NCBI GenBank assembly: GCA_038046085.1
Contig: JBBSWW010000003.1
Span: 1-64,000 of the forward strand
Length of the DNA stretch: 64,000 nt
Direction of reading: 5' to 3'
DNA from: GW2011-AR18 sp038046085
GTDB taxonomy: Archaea; Nanobdellota; Nanobdellia; SCGC-AAA011-G17; GW2011-AR18
The notes beneath the pieces were generated by a model. That model made no database searches and had not been told where the DNA came from. It worked only from the letters and a program-made list of their open reading frames with translations. Positions 17,084 through 26,172 of the stretch are shown in pieces; position 1 is the stretch's first letter, and each line of letters begins with the position of its first letter. Both the position numbers and the translations under genes were made by a program.

Positions 17084-18381
17084 TAGAGAAAGTTGAGAGT
17101 TATATAAAGAAAAAAGGGATAGAAGAGTATGAAGTATTCTATGAAAGTTCAGAAAAGACAAGAGTGATATTACAAAGAGATAATATAGATTTCTTAAGCA
17201 AAGGATATGTAGATGGAATAGGAATAAGAGTATGCATAGACAAGAAACTAGGATTCAGCAGCACAATAGATCTAAAGAATTATGAGAAATGCGTAGATGA
17301 AGCAATAAAGATAGCTAAATTGAATAATAAAGATGAAAAATTCGTGAAATTCAATGATACAAAAATAAAATCAAAAAATAAAATCTTCTATGATAAGAAA
17401 TTAATGAGTAAAGATATAGAATACATGAATAAATATATCAAGGATTATATGAAAATAGTAAAAGATACAGATAAAGAGATAAAATTAAACGGAGGAGGAT
17501 TTGAGAAATCAACAAGAACTAAAAAGATAATAAACTCTGAAGGAATAAACCTAGAGAGCACTAATTGCAATAATACATTCTGGTGTGAACTAATGAAATC
17601 AAAAGAGAATACATTAGGATTTGGAGAGATGGAAAAAACATTACTGAAACCAGAAAAAGCAAAAGAACATATAAAAAGATTGTTAGAGTGCGAGAATAAA
17701 AATACGCCAGAAACACAAAATATAAACTTGGTATTACATCCAGAAGCATTCTCAGAATTATTAGGAGAGATATTCCTAGATGCAATAGATGCAGAAAGTG
17801 TGCAGTCAAAAAAATCAATATTACAGGATAAACTTAATAAGAAAATATTCCATAAAGATATAACAATAATAGATGACTCATTATCTAAAAACTTGATATT
17901 TTCAAGAGAATTCGATGATGAAGGAACAGCATCAAGAAAAACATCATTAGTAGAAAAAGGAGTATTGAAGAATTTCTTATATGATACATATCATGCAAAC
18001 ATAGATAAAGTAAAATCAACATCAAGTGCTTCAAGATCATATTCAAGCACACCATCAATATCTACAACAAATGTATTAATGAAAACTGGAAATAAAACAG
18101 AAGAAAAAATATTAAATTCTGTTGATAAATTAATATATGTAAAAAATCTAATAGGAACACATACAGTAGACAGCACAACAGGAGATTTCAGTTTGGGAGT
18201 AATGGAAGGGCATATCTATGAAAAAGGAGAGATGAAATATGCTGTAAAAGATACAATGATAGCAGGAAATTTCTATAAAATGATGAATGATATAATATCA
18301 ATAGGGAATAAACAGATACATACAGGAGGAACATATTTCCCAATAGTCTTATTAGGAAAAGTAAAAATGATAGGAAAGTAA
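17080..18381 (+). CDS. pmbA: TldE/PmbA protease partner
   Basis: A 433-residue TldE homologue. It has the family N-terminal domain (YEVFYESSEKTRV... IGIRV) and the C-terminal barrel (FDDEGTASRKTSLVEKGVLKNFLYD, DSTTGDFSLGVMEG) but no HExxxH, as expected for the non-catalytic partner. Overlap with tldD supports an obligate complex. It ends 32 bp before a Nudix gene in the same direction, so the three may share a transcript. Confidence 0.95.
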   Translation: MIEKVESYIKKKGIEEYEVFYESSEKTRVILQRDNIDFLSKGYVDGIGIRVCIDKKLGFSSTIDLKNYEKCVDEAIKIAKLNNKDEKFVKFNDTKIKSKNKIFYDKKLMSKDIEYMNKYIKDYMKIVKDTDKEIKLNGGGFEKSTRTKKIINSEGINLESTNCNNTFWCELMKSKENTLGFGEMEKTLLKPEKAKEHIKRLLECENKNTPETQNINLVLHPEAFSELLGEIFLDAIDAESVQSKKSILQDKLNKKIFHKDITIIDDSLSKNLIFSREFDDEGTASRKTSLVEKGVLKNFLYDTYHANIDKVKSTSSASRSYSSTPSISTTNVLMKTGNKTEEKILNSVDKLIYVKNLIGTHTVDSTTGDFSLGVMEGHIYEKGEMKYAVKDTMIAGNFYKMMNDIISIGNKQIHTGGTYFPIVLLGKVKMIGK

Positions 18382-18413
18382 AGTTTTATTAACAGAATTT
18401 ATTTCTAAAGTTT

Positions 18414-18941
18414 ATGGATCTAAGTAAATGGAAGAAAATAGAAGAAAGACCGGTATATGAAGGATACCAGAAAATCTATGTTAAAAAATTTGAGATGCCA
18501 GATGGAAAGATAGGAGAATTTGAGGTAAGAAAATCAAAAGACAGTATAGGTATATTAGCAATAACAAAAGATAATCATGTAATAATCGCAAGAGAATTTA
18601 GAGTAGGAGTTGAAAAAGTATTAGATGAACTACCAACAGGAATAATGGATGGAAAAGAGGAACCAATAGAAGCAGCAAAAAGAGAATTATTAGAAGAGAC
18701 AGGATATACAGGAGAATTTGAATTTGTAACAAAATTCCCAAGATCACCATACGTAACTGGATATACATACTGCTTTGTTGCTAAAAACTGTGTAAAGATA
18801 AAAGAACCAGAAAATGGAGATAAAGAATACATAGAAGTAGTATTAAAACCATTAGAACAATTCAGAAAAGAACTAAGACAACCAAACAATACAATGGTAT
18901 TAACAGCATACTTAGGATTAGATTATTTAGGATTATTGTAA
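18414..18941 (+). CDS. Nudix hydrolase, ADP-ribose pyrophosphatase type
   Basis: A 175-residue Nudix enzyme with a canonical box, G-x5-E-x7-RELLEETGY, at about residues 77-99. The N-terminal domain (YQKIYVKKFEMPDGK..., then AREFRVGVEKVLDELPTG) is the dimerisation arm typical of ADP-ribose pyrophosphatases. These cleave ADP-ribose to AMP and ribose 5-phosphate. It may be cotranscribed with tldD-tldE, and it converges on the next gene. Confidence 0.88.
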   Translation: MDLSKWKKIEERPVYEGYQKIYVKKFEMPDGKIGEFEVRKSKDSIGILAITKDNHVIIAREFRVGVEKVLDELPTGIMDGKEEPIEAAKRELLEETGYTGEFEFVTKFPRSPYVTGYTYCFVAKNCVKIKEPENGDKEYIEVVLKPLEQFRKELRQPNNTMVLTAYLGLDYLGLL

Positions 18942-18946
18942 AATTT

Positions 18947-19315
18947 TTATTTATTTACTAATAATGTTCTACTTATGTCTTCTATAATAATAAAATTTCT
19001 GTTTTCTGTGTCTATACTTCCCTTTATTGTTACAACTTCTTTTGAATCTGAAAGTTGTTTTAATAGATCATTTGCTTCATGATTACGAGTTAATAAATAA
19101 CCTTCTACTGAAACTTCTTCATGATAAAGCTTCATACAATATCCTACTATTTCTCTTATTTTATAATCTTCTCGTTTTCTGTCAGTATAATCTATTTGTG
19201 CTCTAAAAATTAAACCCTCACCGTATGTGTCACCATTTTGCTGAATTATTCTTGCAATATCTTCTAATGTTATCTTTTTATATTTATCAAATTCAGGATA
19301 AAAATTCATTGCCAT
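18947..19315 (-). CDS. Orphan protein
   Basis: A 122-residue soluble protein. The N-terminal half (ITLEDIARIIQQNGDTYGEG) is helical; the C-terminal half (VVTIKGSIDTENRNFIIIEDI) has a strand pattern resembling OB-fold proteins, but this is not strong enough to name a family. The start could be at Met1 or Met3. T-ending codons are common. Confidence 0.5.
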   Translation of the reverse strand: MAMNFYPEFDKYKKITLEDIARIIQQNGDTYGEGLIFRAQIDYTDRKREDYKIREIVGYCMKLYHEEVSVEGYLLTRNHEANDLLKQLSDSKEVVTIKGSIDTENRNFIIIEDISRTLLVNK

Positions 19316-19396
19316 ATATTATGTAAACTCAAAAAGTTTATTAAACTATCTTCTCTTATCTTATTAATACTTATATATTCAGATTATTGTAAAAGT

Positions 19397-19804
19397 TTAT
19401 TCTTTGTTCATCAATGATCTACAAAGAGAATCTACACTTTCATTATTACAATGTTCTATATATAATGGCTTGTCAAGTTCAAAGTAAGATGCTCTTAATG
19501 GCTGATATTGTGAATCAAAAAATGTCTTAATAAAAATAATTCCCTGTCTAGTTTCACTATTTGCGAAACAAAGTCTAGTAGATTCATAAGTTGTATCTTT
19601 TTCAGCTGATCTATAATCATAATATTCACATTGCATCAATGGTAAGCCTGGTCTGTTTAAATTTTCTCTACTTACAAATGCATTATTACGTTCAGGATGT
19701 GTTCTCTTATAAAGTTGAATAGTTGTTATGCTTGATATTAAACCAGTTCCAATAGATATTCCTAGAACTATTCCTAAATTTCTTATTGATTTTTTTAAAT
19801 CCAT
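19397..19804 (-). CDS. Single-pass membrane orphan protein
   Basis: A 135-residue protein with an N-terminal transmembrane segment at about residues 9-30 (LGIVLGISIGTGLISSITTI) and a polar domain of about 100 residues with four Cys that could form disulfides outside the cell. No family recognised. Same overall plan as the gene at 56703. Confidence 0.55.
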   Translation of the reverse strand: MDLKKSIRNLGIVLGISIGTGLISSITTIQLYKRTHPERNNAFVSRENLNRPGLPLMQCEYYDYRSAEKDTTYESTRLCFANSETRQGIIFIKTFFDSQYQPLRASYFELDKPLYIEHCNNESVDSLCRSLMNKE

Positions 19805-19857
19805 AATTTTTTTATTATAAAAAAGTTTAAAAGCTTGACTAACAAGAAAATAATATC

Positions 19858-20196
19858 ATGAAGCAGGCAATAATCATACGTAAAGACTTGAAATTACCAA
19901 CAGGAAAAGCAGTATCTCAAGGAGCGCACGCAGCAGTAGAAGCTGTATTAAGAAGTGATAAAGATAAAGTCAAATCCTGGAGAGAGAGTGGAATGCCAAA
20001 AATAGTCTTGAAAGTAAATGATCTAAAAGAATTACAGAAATATAACCAGATAGCAAAAGACAATGGGTTAGTAACTGCTTTAATAACAGATGCAGGAAGG
20101 ACAACAGTAGAACCAGGAACAGTAACATGTCTAGCAATAGGGCCAGATAAAGAAGAAAAGATAGATAGAGTAATAAAAGAATTAAAATTATACTAA
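19858..20196 (+). CDS. pth2: Peptidyl-tRNA hydrolase, archaeal Pth2
   Basis: A 112-residue protein of the archaeal/eukaryotic Pth2 family. It shows the KxxRxDL start (IIRKDLKLPTGKAVSQGAHAAVEA), the central VLKVNDLKEL strand-helix, and the terminal ITDAGRTTVEPGTVTCLAIGP segment. Pth2 releases peptides from peptidyl-tRNA lost by stalled ribosomes. The length is exactly that of the family. It is not close to other translation genes and is followed by an orphan gene in the same direction. Confidence 0.96.
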   Translation: MKQAIIIRKDLKLPTGKAVSQGAHAAVEAVLRSDKDKVKSWRESGMPKIVLKVNDLKELQKYNQIAKDNGLVTALITDAGRTTVEPGTVTCLAIGPDKEEKIDRVIKELKLY

Positions 20197-20243
20197 AATT
20201 CTTTAAAAAATAGTTTTATAAAACTTTTCTTATATATCATTAA

Positions 20244-20603
20244 ATGGCAAATAATACAGTACGTAATTTATTTGATGAGTGCTTAGCTAAATCAAATGCA
20301 GGATATGTATCCACACAAGGAAATACTACAACCGCAGATATTAGGCTGGGCAGTAATAATCTTAGAATATTGTATTCAAATGATGAATCATCTGAAAATC
20401 TTAAAGCAGAATTATATAATCATGAAGGAGAATTGGTACATGATTTATCGCTTTCCTGTTCATATAATAGGGCTGTAATGACAGAGGATTGCTATTTTAC
20501 ACCTACTTTTAAATCAATGTCACATATAAAAAATTTAAGGTCTAATTTCATAAGAGCTTTAGAACAAATACTATCGACAGAACAAATTTCTATGCTTTCT
20601 TAG
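20244..20603 (+). CDS. Orphan protein
   Basis: A 119-residue acidic soluble protein with no recognised domain. The region with strands (TADIRLGSNNLRILYS, KAELYNHEGELVHDLSLS) suggests a beta-rich fold. T-ending codons dominate. Its 3' end overlaps the convergent methyltransferase gene by 14 bp. Confidence 0.5.
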   Translation: MANNTVRNLFDECLAKSNAGYVSTQGNTTTADIRLGSNNLRILYSNDESSENLKAELYNHEGELVHDLSLSCSYNRAVMTEDCYFTPTFKSMSHIKNLRSNFIRALEQILSTEQISMLS

Positions 20604-21207
20604 CAAAGACTTCAATCCAATCGTTTTCTTCGTCATTAGATTCAGTTGATTCAATAATAACAAAACCATTACTTATTAATAAATCATTCAATTCTTTTTT
20701 CTGGTAGAAAGCATAAAACCTAGGAGAATTGTCATATCTCTCTTTCTCAATAATCTGTTCACTATCACCCTTCTTGACAGCAATATATAAAATCCCATCT
20801 TTCTTCAATGCTTTAGAGAAATTCTTTATGAGTTTAGGAGCTTCAGATTTAGGAATATCAGCAAGAGTAGCCATACACCATATACCAACAAATTCATCAT
20901 CAGAAGACATCTCTAAAAGATTTCCTTTAATAGTATCAACATTTAGTTTCTTAGCTTCTTCAATCATACCATCAGAGAAATCAACTGGGATAACATCTAA
21001 ACCCTCTTCTTTAAGATAGTTTGAGTCTCTACCTGAACCAGATCCCGCATCTAATATTTTTCCTTTTTCAGGAAGCAATGATATAAAATTATTTAACTGG
21101 AACTGCATAATCTTTGATGAAGTATAGTCTGCATAAATCTTAGAAAACTTATTATAAGTCTGAATGGCTAATTGAATCTTATCCTTTGCAGAGAGTTCAT
21201 TATCCAT
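20590..21207 (-). CDS. Class I SAM-dependent methyltransferase
   Basis: A 205-residue protein with SAM motif I ILDAGSGSGRDSNYL, acidic loop VIPVDFSDGMI and a motif IV region GIWCMATLADIP. The plan matches small-molecule/Type-11 methyltransferases (UbiE/COQ5-like). The substrate is not predictable. No membrane segment. Confidence 0.8.
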   Translation of the reverse strand: MDNELSAKDKIQLAIQTYNKFSKIYADYTSSKIMQFQLNNFISLLPEKGKILDAGSGSGRDSNYLKEEGLDVIPVDFSDGMIEEAKKLNVDTIKGNLLEMSSDDEFVGIWCMATLADIPKSEAPKLIKNFSKALKKDGILYIAVKKGDSEQIIEKERYDNSPRFYAFYQKKELNDLLISNGFVIIESTESNDEENDWIEVFAKKA

Positions 21208-21321
21208 TGTCTATTTTTTAGTAACAACAATATTTAAGCTTTTTGATGTTATAGATCAAATTCTTCAATAAAAATTAATTTTACAGCAAGATTTATTAAT
21301 ATATTAATTTAAAATTCTAAT

Positions 21322-22392
21322 ATGCAGATAAAAGAAGAGGTGCGTGAGATAGTTTCAAATCTAGATATAAGAGATATTGCCTTCTTATTAGAGTGTTCTT
21401 TGAAAATAACAAAACAGAAAATGGCAAATAATATGGCACAGGAAGCTATAAACTGCTTGAAAAATTATGATCATTTCACAGACTTAATACTAGAATTCTA
21501 TTTATTACAGAATAAAAATCTAAGATGTGCTGCAATATCTGGAGTAGATAATGAGACAAGAAATGTATACATAGGAAGAAGAATAATTAGGGGATCAATA
21601 ATAGCACAGTCATTCATAAACAATAAGATAATATTCCATACAGAAGCAGAAAAAGAACCCTCAAGAAGAGGTGAATTCATAACAGTAAACAGGATAAAAT
21701 CATCACTAATAATACCTATAGAGCGATTAGGAGTGATAACAATAAACAGGTTTGACAAGAAAAAATTCAACTTACATCATATAAAATTCATAAAACTATT
21801 CATAGATGTAATAAAATCATCATTAGAATTAGCAATAGACAATGAGAAAAACTTTAATGCAGCAATAAGAGACCAATTAACTGGATTATATAACCACGGA
21901 TATTTTGCATTTGAATTAAAGAAATATATAGAGAATGCAAGAAGAGCAAACCACAATATAAGCCTGATAATGATAGATGTAGATTATTTCAAAAAATACA
22001 ATGATCAGAACGGGCATCCAAAAGGTGATGAGTTATTAATAAAATTAGGAAAGATATTAAGAGTCAATACAAGGTCAGCAGATATAGTTGCTAGATATGG
22101 AGGAGAGGAGTTTGCTGTTGTATTACATAATGCAAAATTAAAAGATGCAGTAAATAAGGCTGAACTATTAAGAAAAGCAGTATCAGAATATAAATTCTAT
22201 AATGAAGAAAGCCAGCCGGATAAGGATTTAACAATAAGCTTAGGAGTATCAAGTTTCCCAGACAATGCAGACAATGCTGAAGATCTAGTCATAAGAGCAG
22301 ATAAGGCATTATATTACAGCAAAAACAATGGAAAGAACAAAGTAACATCCTACAATAAAGTAAGTCATAAACTCTCAATAATATCACAATAA
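21322..22392 (+). CDS. GAF-GGDEF diguanylate cyclase
   Basis: A 356-residue protein. Residues about 50-175 look like a GAF sensory domain; residues about 185-345 are a complete GGDEF domain. The nucleotide and metal-binding segment DVDYFKKYNDQNGHPKGDE is canonical, and the signature is GGEEF (residues 260-264). Five residues before it is RSAD, the RxxD inhibitory I-site for c-di-GMP. All catalytic residues are present, so it should make c-di-GMP from two GTP. No signal peptide or membrane helix, so it is cytosolic. GGDEF proteins are rare in archaea and a bacterial origin is likely. No c-di-GMP receptor or EAL/HD-GYP gene is visible in this window. Confidence 0.93.
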   Translation: MQIKEEVREIVSNLDIRDIAFLLECSLKITKQKMANNMAQEAINCLKNYDHFTDLILEFYLLQNKNLRCAAISGVDNETRNVYIGRRIIRGSIIAQSFINNKIIFHTEAEKEPSRRGEFITVNRIKSSLIIPIERLGVITINRFDKKKFNLHHIKFIKLFIDVIKSSLELAIDNEKNFNAAIRDQLTGLYNHGYFAFELKKYIENARRANHNISLIMIDVDYFKKYNDQNGHPKGDELLIKLGKILRVNTRSADIVARYGGEEFAVVLHNAKLKDAVNKAELLRKAVSEYKFYNEESQPDKDLTISLGVSSFPDNADNAEDLVIRADKALYYSKNNGKNKVTSYNKVSHKLSIISQ

Positions 22393-23510
22393 TGCTTCCA
22401 AGAATATTTATTTTTTAATTTCTTAATATTATCAGAGAATTCTTTCTTCTTATCATTTTTATATAATCTTATAACAGCATCAGCCAAAGCTTTAGGATCT
22501 TTAGAATGAACAACAAAACCAGTCTTATTGTTTTCAACAAGTTCAGGAAGACCACCAACATCAGTACAAATTACAGGAGTGTTGAAATTATAAGATATTT
22601 GAATAGGACCAGACTGAGTAGCAGATGTATAAGGGAGAACTAAAACATCTGATCTAGCGAAATATTCACCAACAGAGTCATTAGGAACATAACTGTCTAT
22701 TACTTCAATATTCTTTTCAAGACCTAATCTTTTTATCTCATCAAAATAGAACTTCCTATTATTCCTTGATTTACCTGTCAAAAATTTAGTTAAAAACTTA
22801 TTAATAAAACCATTATTCTCCCAGAATTCACCAACAATCAATAATTTAATATCAATCTTTTTAATAATCATAGGCATAGCTTTAATCAAATAAATCAAGC
22901 CCTTATATTCCCTTATATAACCAAAGAAAAGAATCTTTTTATTATATCTGGATGTGAACTTAGAATTACTCTTAAACATATCATAAACAGGGTGAAAACT
23001 TAAAATAGTCTTTTTATCTTTATTAATCTTTAAAGAATCCTCAAAATCTTTATTAGAATGGACAATAAAGTATTCTACATTTTTAAAAAAAGCTTTTCTT
23101 AAAATATTATCTAAAAAAGTACCCTCATGCTGAAGAACATTATGAGCAATACAAACAATCTTTGACTTAGTCTTGATCAAATGTGAAATGGTAGTATAAA
23201 TCGGAGAAACAATAGGAGATAACCATGTAAAAATAACAATATCTGGATTCATATTATTAATAATCTTAGCAGCTTTAAACCAAGAAAAAGGATTATAGAA
23301 ATCAAGCAAGAAATCTTTATTTTCCTTAATCAAATGTTCGTCTTTTTTCTCAATAGGATCAATTGGATAGATAATCTTAGGATATTGTCTTTTCCAGCTA
23401 ATAACTTTAACTTCATTATTTTTAACTAATTCATTAACAAGACTAGAATTGAAATGAGACAAACCACCCTTATAAGGAGGAACTGGACCTATGACAACAA
23501 TCTTCTTCAT
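22365..23510 (-). CDS. Glycosyltransferase, GT4 family
   Basis: A 381-residue GT-B glycosyltransferase. The N-terminal GGLSHFN loop and VIGPVPPY strand, plus the C-terminal PVICTDVGGLPELVENNKTGFVV and the FARSDVLVLPYTSA stretch, match GT4. It probably adds a sugar to a lipid-linked glycan. It overlaps the diguanylate cyclase 3' end by 28 bp in a convergent arrangement and is divergent from the flippase gene, suggesting a shared surface-glycan locus. Confidence 0.9.
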   Translation of the reverse strand: MKKIVVIGPVPPYKGGLSHFNSSLVNELVKNNEVKVISWKRQYPKIIYPIDPIEKKDEHLIKENKDFLLDFYNPFSWFKAAKIINNMNPDIVIFTWLSPIVSPIYTTISHLIKTKSKIVCIAHNVLQHEGTFLDNILRKAFFKNVEYFIVHSNKDFEDSLKINKDKKTILSFHPVYDMFKSNSKFTSRYNKKILFFGYIREYKGLIYLIKAMPMIIKKIDIKLLIVGEFWENNGFINKFLTKFLTGKSRNNRKFYFDEIKRLGLEKNIEVIDSYVPNDSVGEYFARSDVLVLPYTSATQSGPIQISYNFNTPVICTDVGGLPELVENNKTGFVVHSKDPKALADAVIRLYKNDKKKEFSDNIKKLKNKYSWKHYCDIIESL

Positions 23511-23546
23511 GATATTAAATTATGATAAACATTTAAATACCTTATT

Positions 23547-25088
23547 ATGAAGAAAAGATTAATGGATATAAATACAGATACGGCATTAAAGAACATAGCA
23601 AAAGGAGCAAGCCTTGCATTTGCTGGAATAATAATCTCAAAAATACTTGGATATTCATACAGGATAATAGTAGCAAGGCTAGGACCGGCAGATTATGGAC
23701 AGTTATCAATAGCACTAGCAATATTCAATTTTTTTGGGATAATAGCAATACTAGGATTAACACAGGGAATACAAAGATATGTCCCATATTATAATGCCAG
23801 AAAAGAATATGGAAAAGCAAGAGGAATAGTATTGTATAGTCTTAAATTATCATTCATAACAGGATTATTAATAGGAATACTATTATTCTTATTCTCAGAT
23901 TATATAGCAATAAACTACTTCCATGAAGAAAAATTATCAATATTAATAAAACTAGTGGCATTCATAATACCAATAGATGTAATCAGAAATATATTCCTTA
24001 ACCTATGCAAATCATATAATTATATAATACCAGAAATATATGCGAGAAATTTCGCTGAAAACTTTGTAAAAGTAATATTAACACTAGTCTTCTTATTATT
24101 AGGATATGGATTATTAGGAGCAACATTTGCATACATCTCAGCAATAACAATAAGTTGCATAATATCATATTATCTTGCAAGAAAATTATACAATTACAGA
24201 AAAGATGTAAAACCAGAATATGATAAAAAAATATGGCTCAATTATTCAATACCATTACTAATAAACCATTTCTTATTATTAATAATGTTATGGACTGATA
24301 CGTTCTTATTAGGATATTTCAAAACAAGCACAGATGTAGGAATCTATAATGCCGCAGCACCAACAGCACAACTAATCTATATATTCCCGGCTGCACTACT
24401 AAGCCTATTCCTTCCAGTACTAAGCAACTTATATTCAAAAAATGAAAAAAAATCATTCAACACATGCTATTCAACAGTCACAAAATGGATATTCATAATA
24501 AACATGTTATTCTTATTAGGACTTGTAGTATTTTCTAAACAAATAATAACATTATTGTTCGGAGCAGAGTATTATACAGGATATCTAGCATTAATAATAT
24601 TATCAGTATGCTATTTTGTCTATCATCTAAGCCTTACATCAAATAATATCATGATGATATATGAAAGAACAAAAACAGTATTCCTAATATCATTAATCGG
24701 AGCAGTACTTAATGTGATATTAAATTATTACCTAATACCAACATATAGTTATACAGGAGCAGCAATATCAACAGGAATATCAGTATTAGTAATGGGAATA
24801 ATAAACTTCATAGTAGCATATAAAATAACAAAATATAATCCAATAAACAAAAAATACATAAAAATCTTATTAATAACAATACTATTATTCATAGCATCAT
24901 ATTACATAAGCAATATAATACAATATAATTATTTACTTGTTGCATTAGTCTCATTATCAACATTCATAATATATACACTGTTGTTATTAGCATTTAAAGT
25001 ATTTAACGATGAAGACATAAAGATATTAAGATATATAGAAAAAGGATTTGTAAATAAAATAATAAAAATACTTAAGAAATTTATTTAG
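23547..25088 (+). CDS. Polysaccharide flippase, MOP/Wzx family
   Basis: A 513-residue membrane protein with 12-14 predicted helices. The start (GASLAFAGIIISKILGYSYRIIVARLGPADYGQLSIALAIFNF) and the GLTQGIQRYVP and WTDTFLLGYFKTSTDVGIYNAA segments match oligosaccharide flippases of the MOP superfamily. It should flip lipid-linked glycans across the membrane. Flanked by a glycosyltransferase and a methyltransferase, so it is probably part of surface glycan assembly. It overlaps the convergent methyltransferase by 8 bp. Confidence 0.93.
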   Translation: MKKRLMDINTDTALKNIAKGASLAFAGIIISKILGYSYRIIVARLGPADYGQLSIALAIFNFFGIIAILGLTQGIQRYVPYYNARKEYGKARGIVLYSLKLSFITGLLIGILLFLFSDYIAINYFHEEKLSILIKLVAFIIPIDVIRNIFLNLCKSYNYIIPEIYARNFAENFVKVILTLVFLLLGYGLLGATFAYISAITISCIISYYLARKLYNYRKDVKPEYDKKIWLNYSIPLLINHFLLLIMLWTDTFLLGYFKTSTDVGIYNAAAPTAQLIYIFPAALLSLFLPVLSNLYSKNEKKSFNTCYSTVTKWIFIINMLFLLGLVVFSKQIITLLFGAEYYTGYLALIILSVCYFVYHLSLTSNNIMMIYERTKTVFLISLIGAVLNVILNYYLIPTYSYTGAAISTGISVLVMGIINFIVAYKITKYNPINKKYIKILLITILLFIASYYISNIIQYNYLLVALVSLSTFIIYTLLLLAFKVFNDEDIKILRYIEKGFVNKIIKILKKFI

Positions 25089-25899
25089 ACTTTTTAATCA
25101 AAAAACTCCAGTCAGAAGCCATAAATGAAGGCAATCTTTCTGCAAGATAACAATCAAACTTCTGTAAAGGTTTGTACTTGGAATAAATTCTTGAGATGAT
25201 ATAAACACCTAAAAGGAAATAAGTATTCTTATGCTTAACAATCTTAAAATTATTATTTTTTAATAACTTCTTAAAAGACCTCATTGTGAAAAATTGTTCA
25301 TGAATAGCACCTTCATTATGAGTGTTCAAAGTATCAATACCATAACTACTGAAACAATCCTGCTCCTGAGAAGTTTTTTTAAGTTTCCATTTAAGATTAC
25401 GAGCTTTCTCATATAATCCAATACCTTTAAGGAACTTACCGAAATAAGCATATGGCTTAAGACTTAATTCAGTAGGACCATAACCATTAGGAATTGTAAT
25501 TATCAACAACCCATCATCTTTCAATAATCTTTGAATACTTGAGACTAACTTTTCAGGATGTTTAAGATGTTCCAAAACTTCAGGAGAAACAATAACATCA
25601 TATTTTTCTTTAATATTAATATCATGAGCATTAGCAACCTTAAATTTACAATTCTTGAATTTATTTTTTTTATTAGCATAATCAACAGAAGCTTTATCAA
25701 TATCAATACCTAAGACATTATAACCATTAGATGCTATCTGAAGAGAGATATTACCAACACCACAACCAACATCAAGGATCTTCAATTTCCTATTAGGATG
25801 AGCTTTCTGGAAATCCTCAACAGCAGAAAGAATAAAATTAAGTTTATTAACATAATGAACCATAATCTTCTGTAAAATAGAATAATCAATCTTAGCCAT
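25081..25899 (-). CDS. Class I SAM-dependent methyltransferase
   Basis: A 272-residue protein with motif I ILDVGCGVGNISLQIA, GIDIDKASVDYA and the VSPEVLEHLKHPEKL motif typical of the Methyltransf_11/23 group. The C-terminal region contains a long hydrophobic stretch (TYFLLGVYIISRIYSKYKPL) common in glycan- or lipid-modifying members. Adjacent to the flippase, so a role in modifying surface glycans is plausible. Confidence 0.82.
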   Translation of the reverse strand: MAKIDYSILQKIMVHYVNKLNFILSAVEDFQKAHPNRKLKILDVGCGVGNISLQIASNGYNVLGIDIDKASVDYANKKNKFKNCKFKVANAHDINIKEKYDVIVSPEVLEHLKHPEKLVSSIQRLLKDDGLLIITIPNGYGPTELSLKPYAYFGKFLKGIGLYEKARNLKWKLKKTSQEQDCFSSYGIDTLNTHNEGAIHEQFFTMRSFKKLLKNNNFKIVKHKNTYFLLGVYIISRIYSKYKPLQKFDCYLAERLPSFMASDWSFLIKKSK

Positions 25900-25933
25900 A
25901 AAAAGTGGATTAAATAACTAATTATAAAACTTA

Positions 25934-26158
25934 CTACTCTGTATCATTAATAACAATAGCATTAACAGGACAGGATTTTTCAGCTTCCTTAGCCTTAACA
26001 GAAAGCTCAGAATCAATAGGAATAAAATCCTTATCATGATTAACAACCTTTAACTCACCATCAATCTCAACGAATTCCCATTTCTCAGGACAGGCAGAAA
26101 CACAAGCACCGCAAGCAATACAAGTAGACTCATCATGTGAAATCTTCAATTCTTTCAT
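25934..26158 (-). CDS. 4Fe-4S ferredoxin
   Basis: A 74-residue ferredoxin. Cysteines lie at CIACGACVSACP (CxxCxxCxxxCP) and SCPVNAI. The arrangement is that of the single-cluster Pyrococcus-type ferredoxin, with Cys in all ligand places where Pyrococcus has Asp at the second site. Small electron carrier in the cytosol. It follows the FNR-like gene by 14 bp in the same direction, so the two are probably co-expressed partners. Confidence 0.93.
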   Translation of the reverse strand: MKELKISHDESTCIACGACVSACPEKWEFVEIDGELKVVNHDKDFIPIDSELSVKAKEAEKSCPVNAIVINDTE

Positions 26159-26172
26159 AAGATAATATTAAT

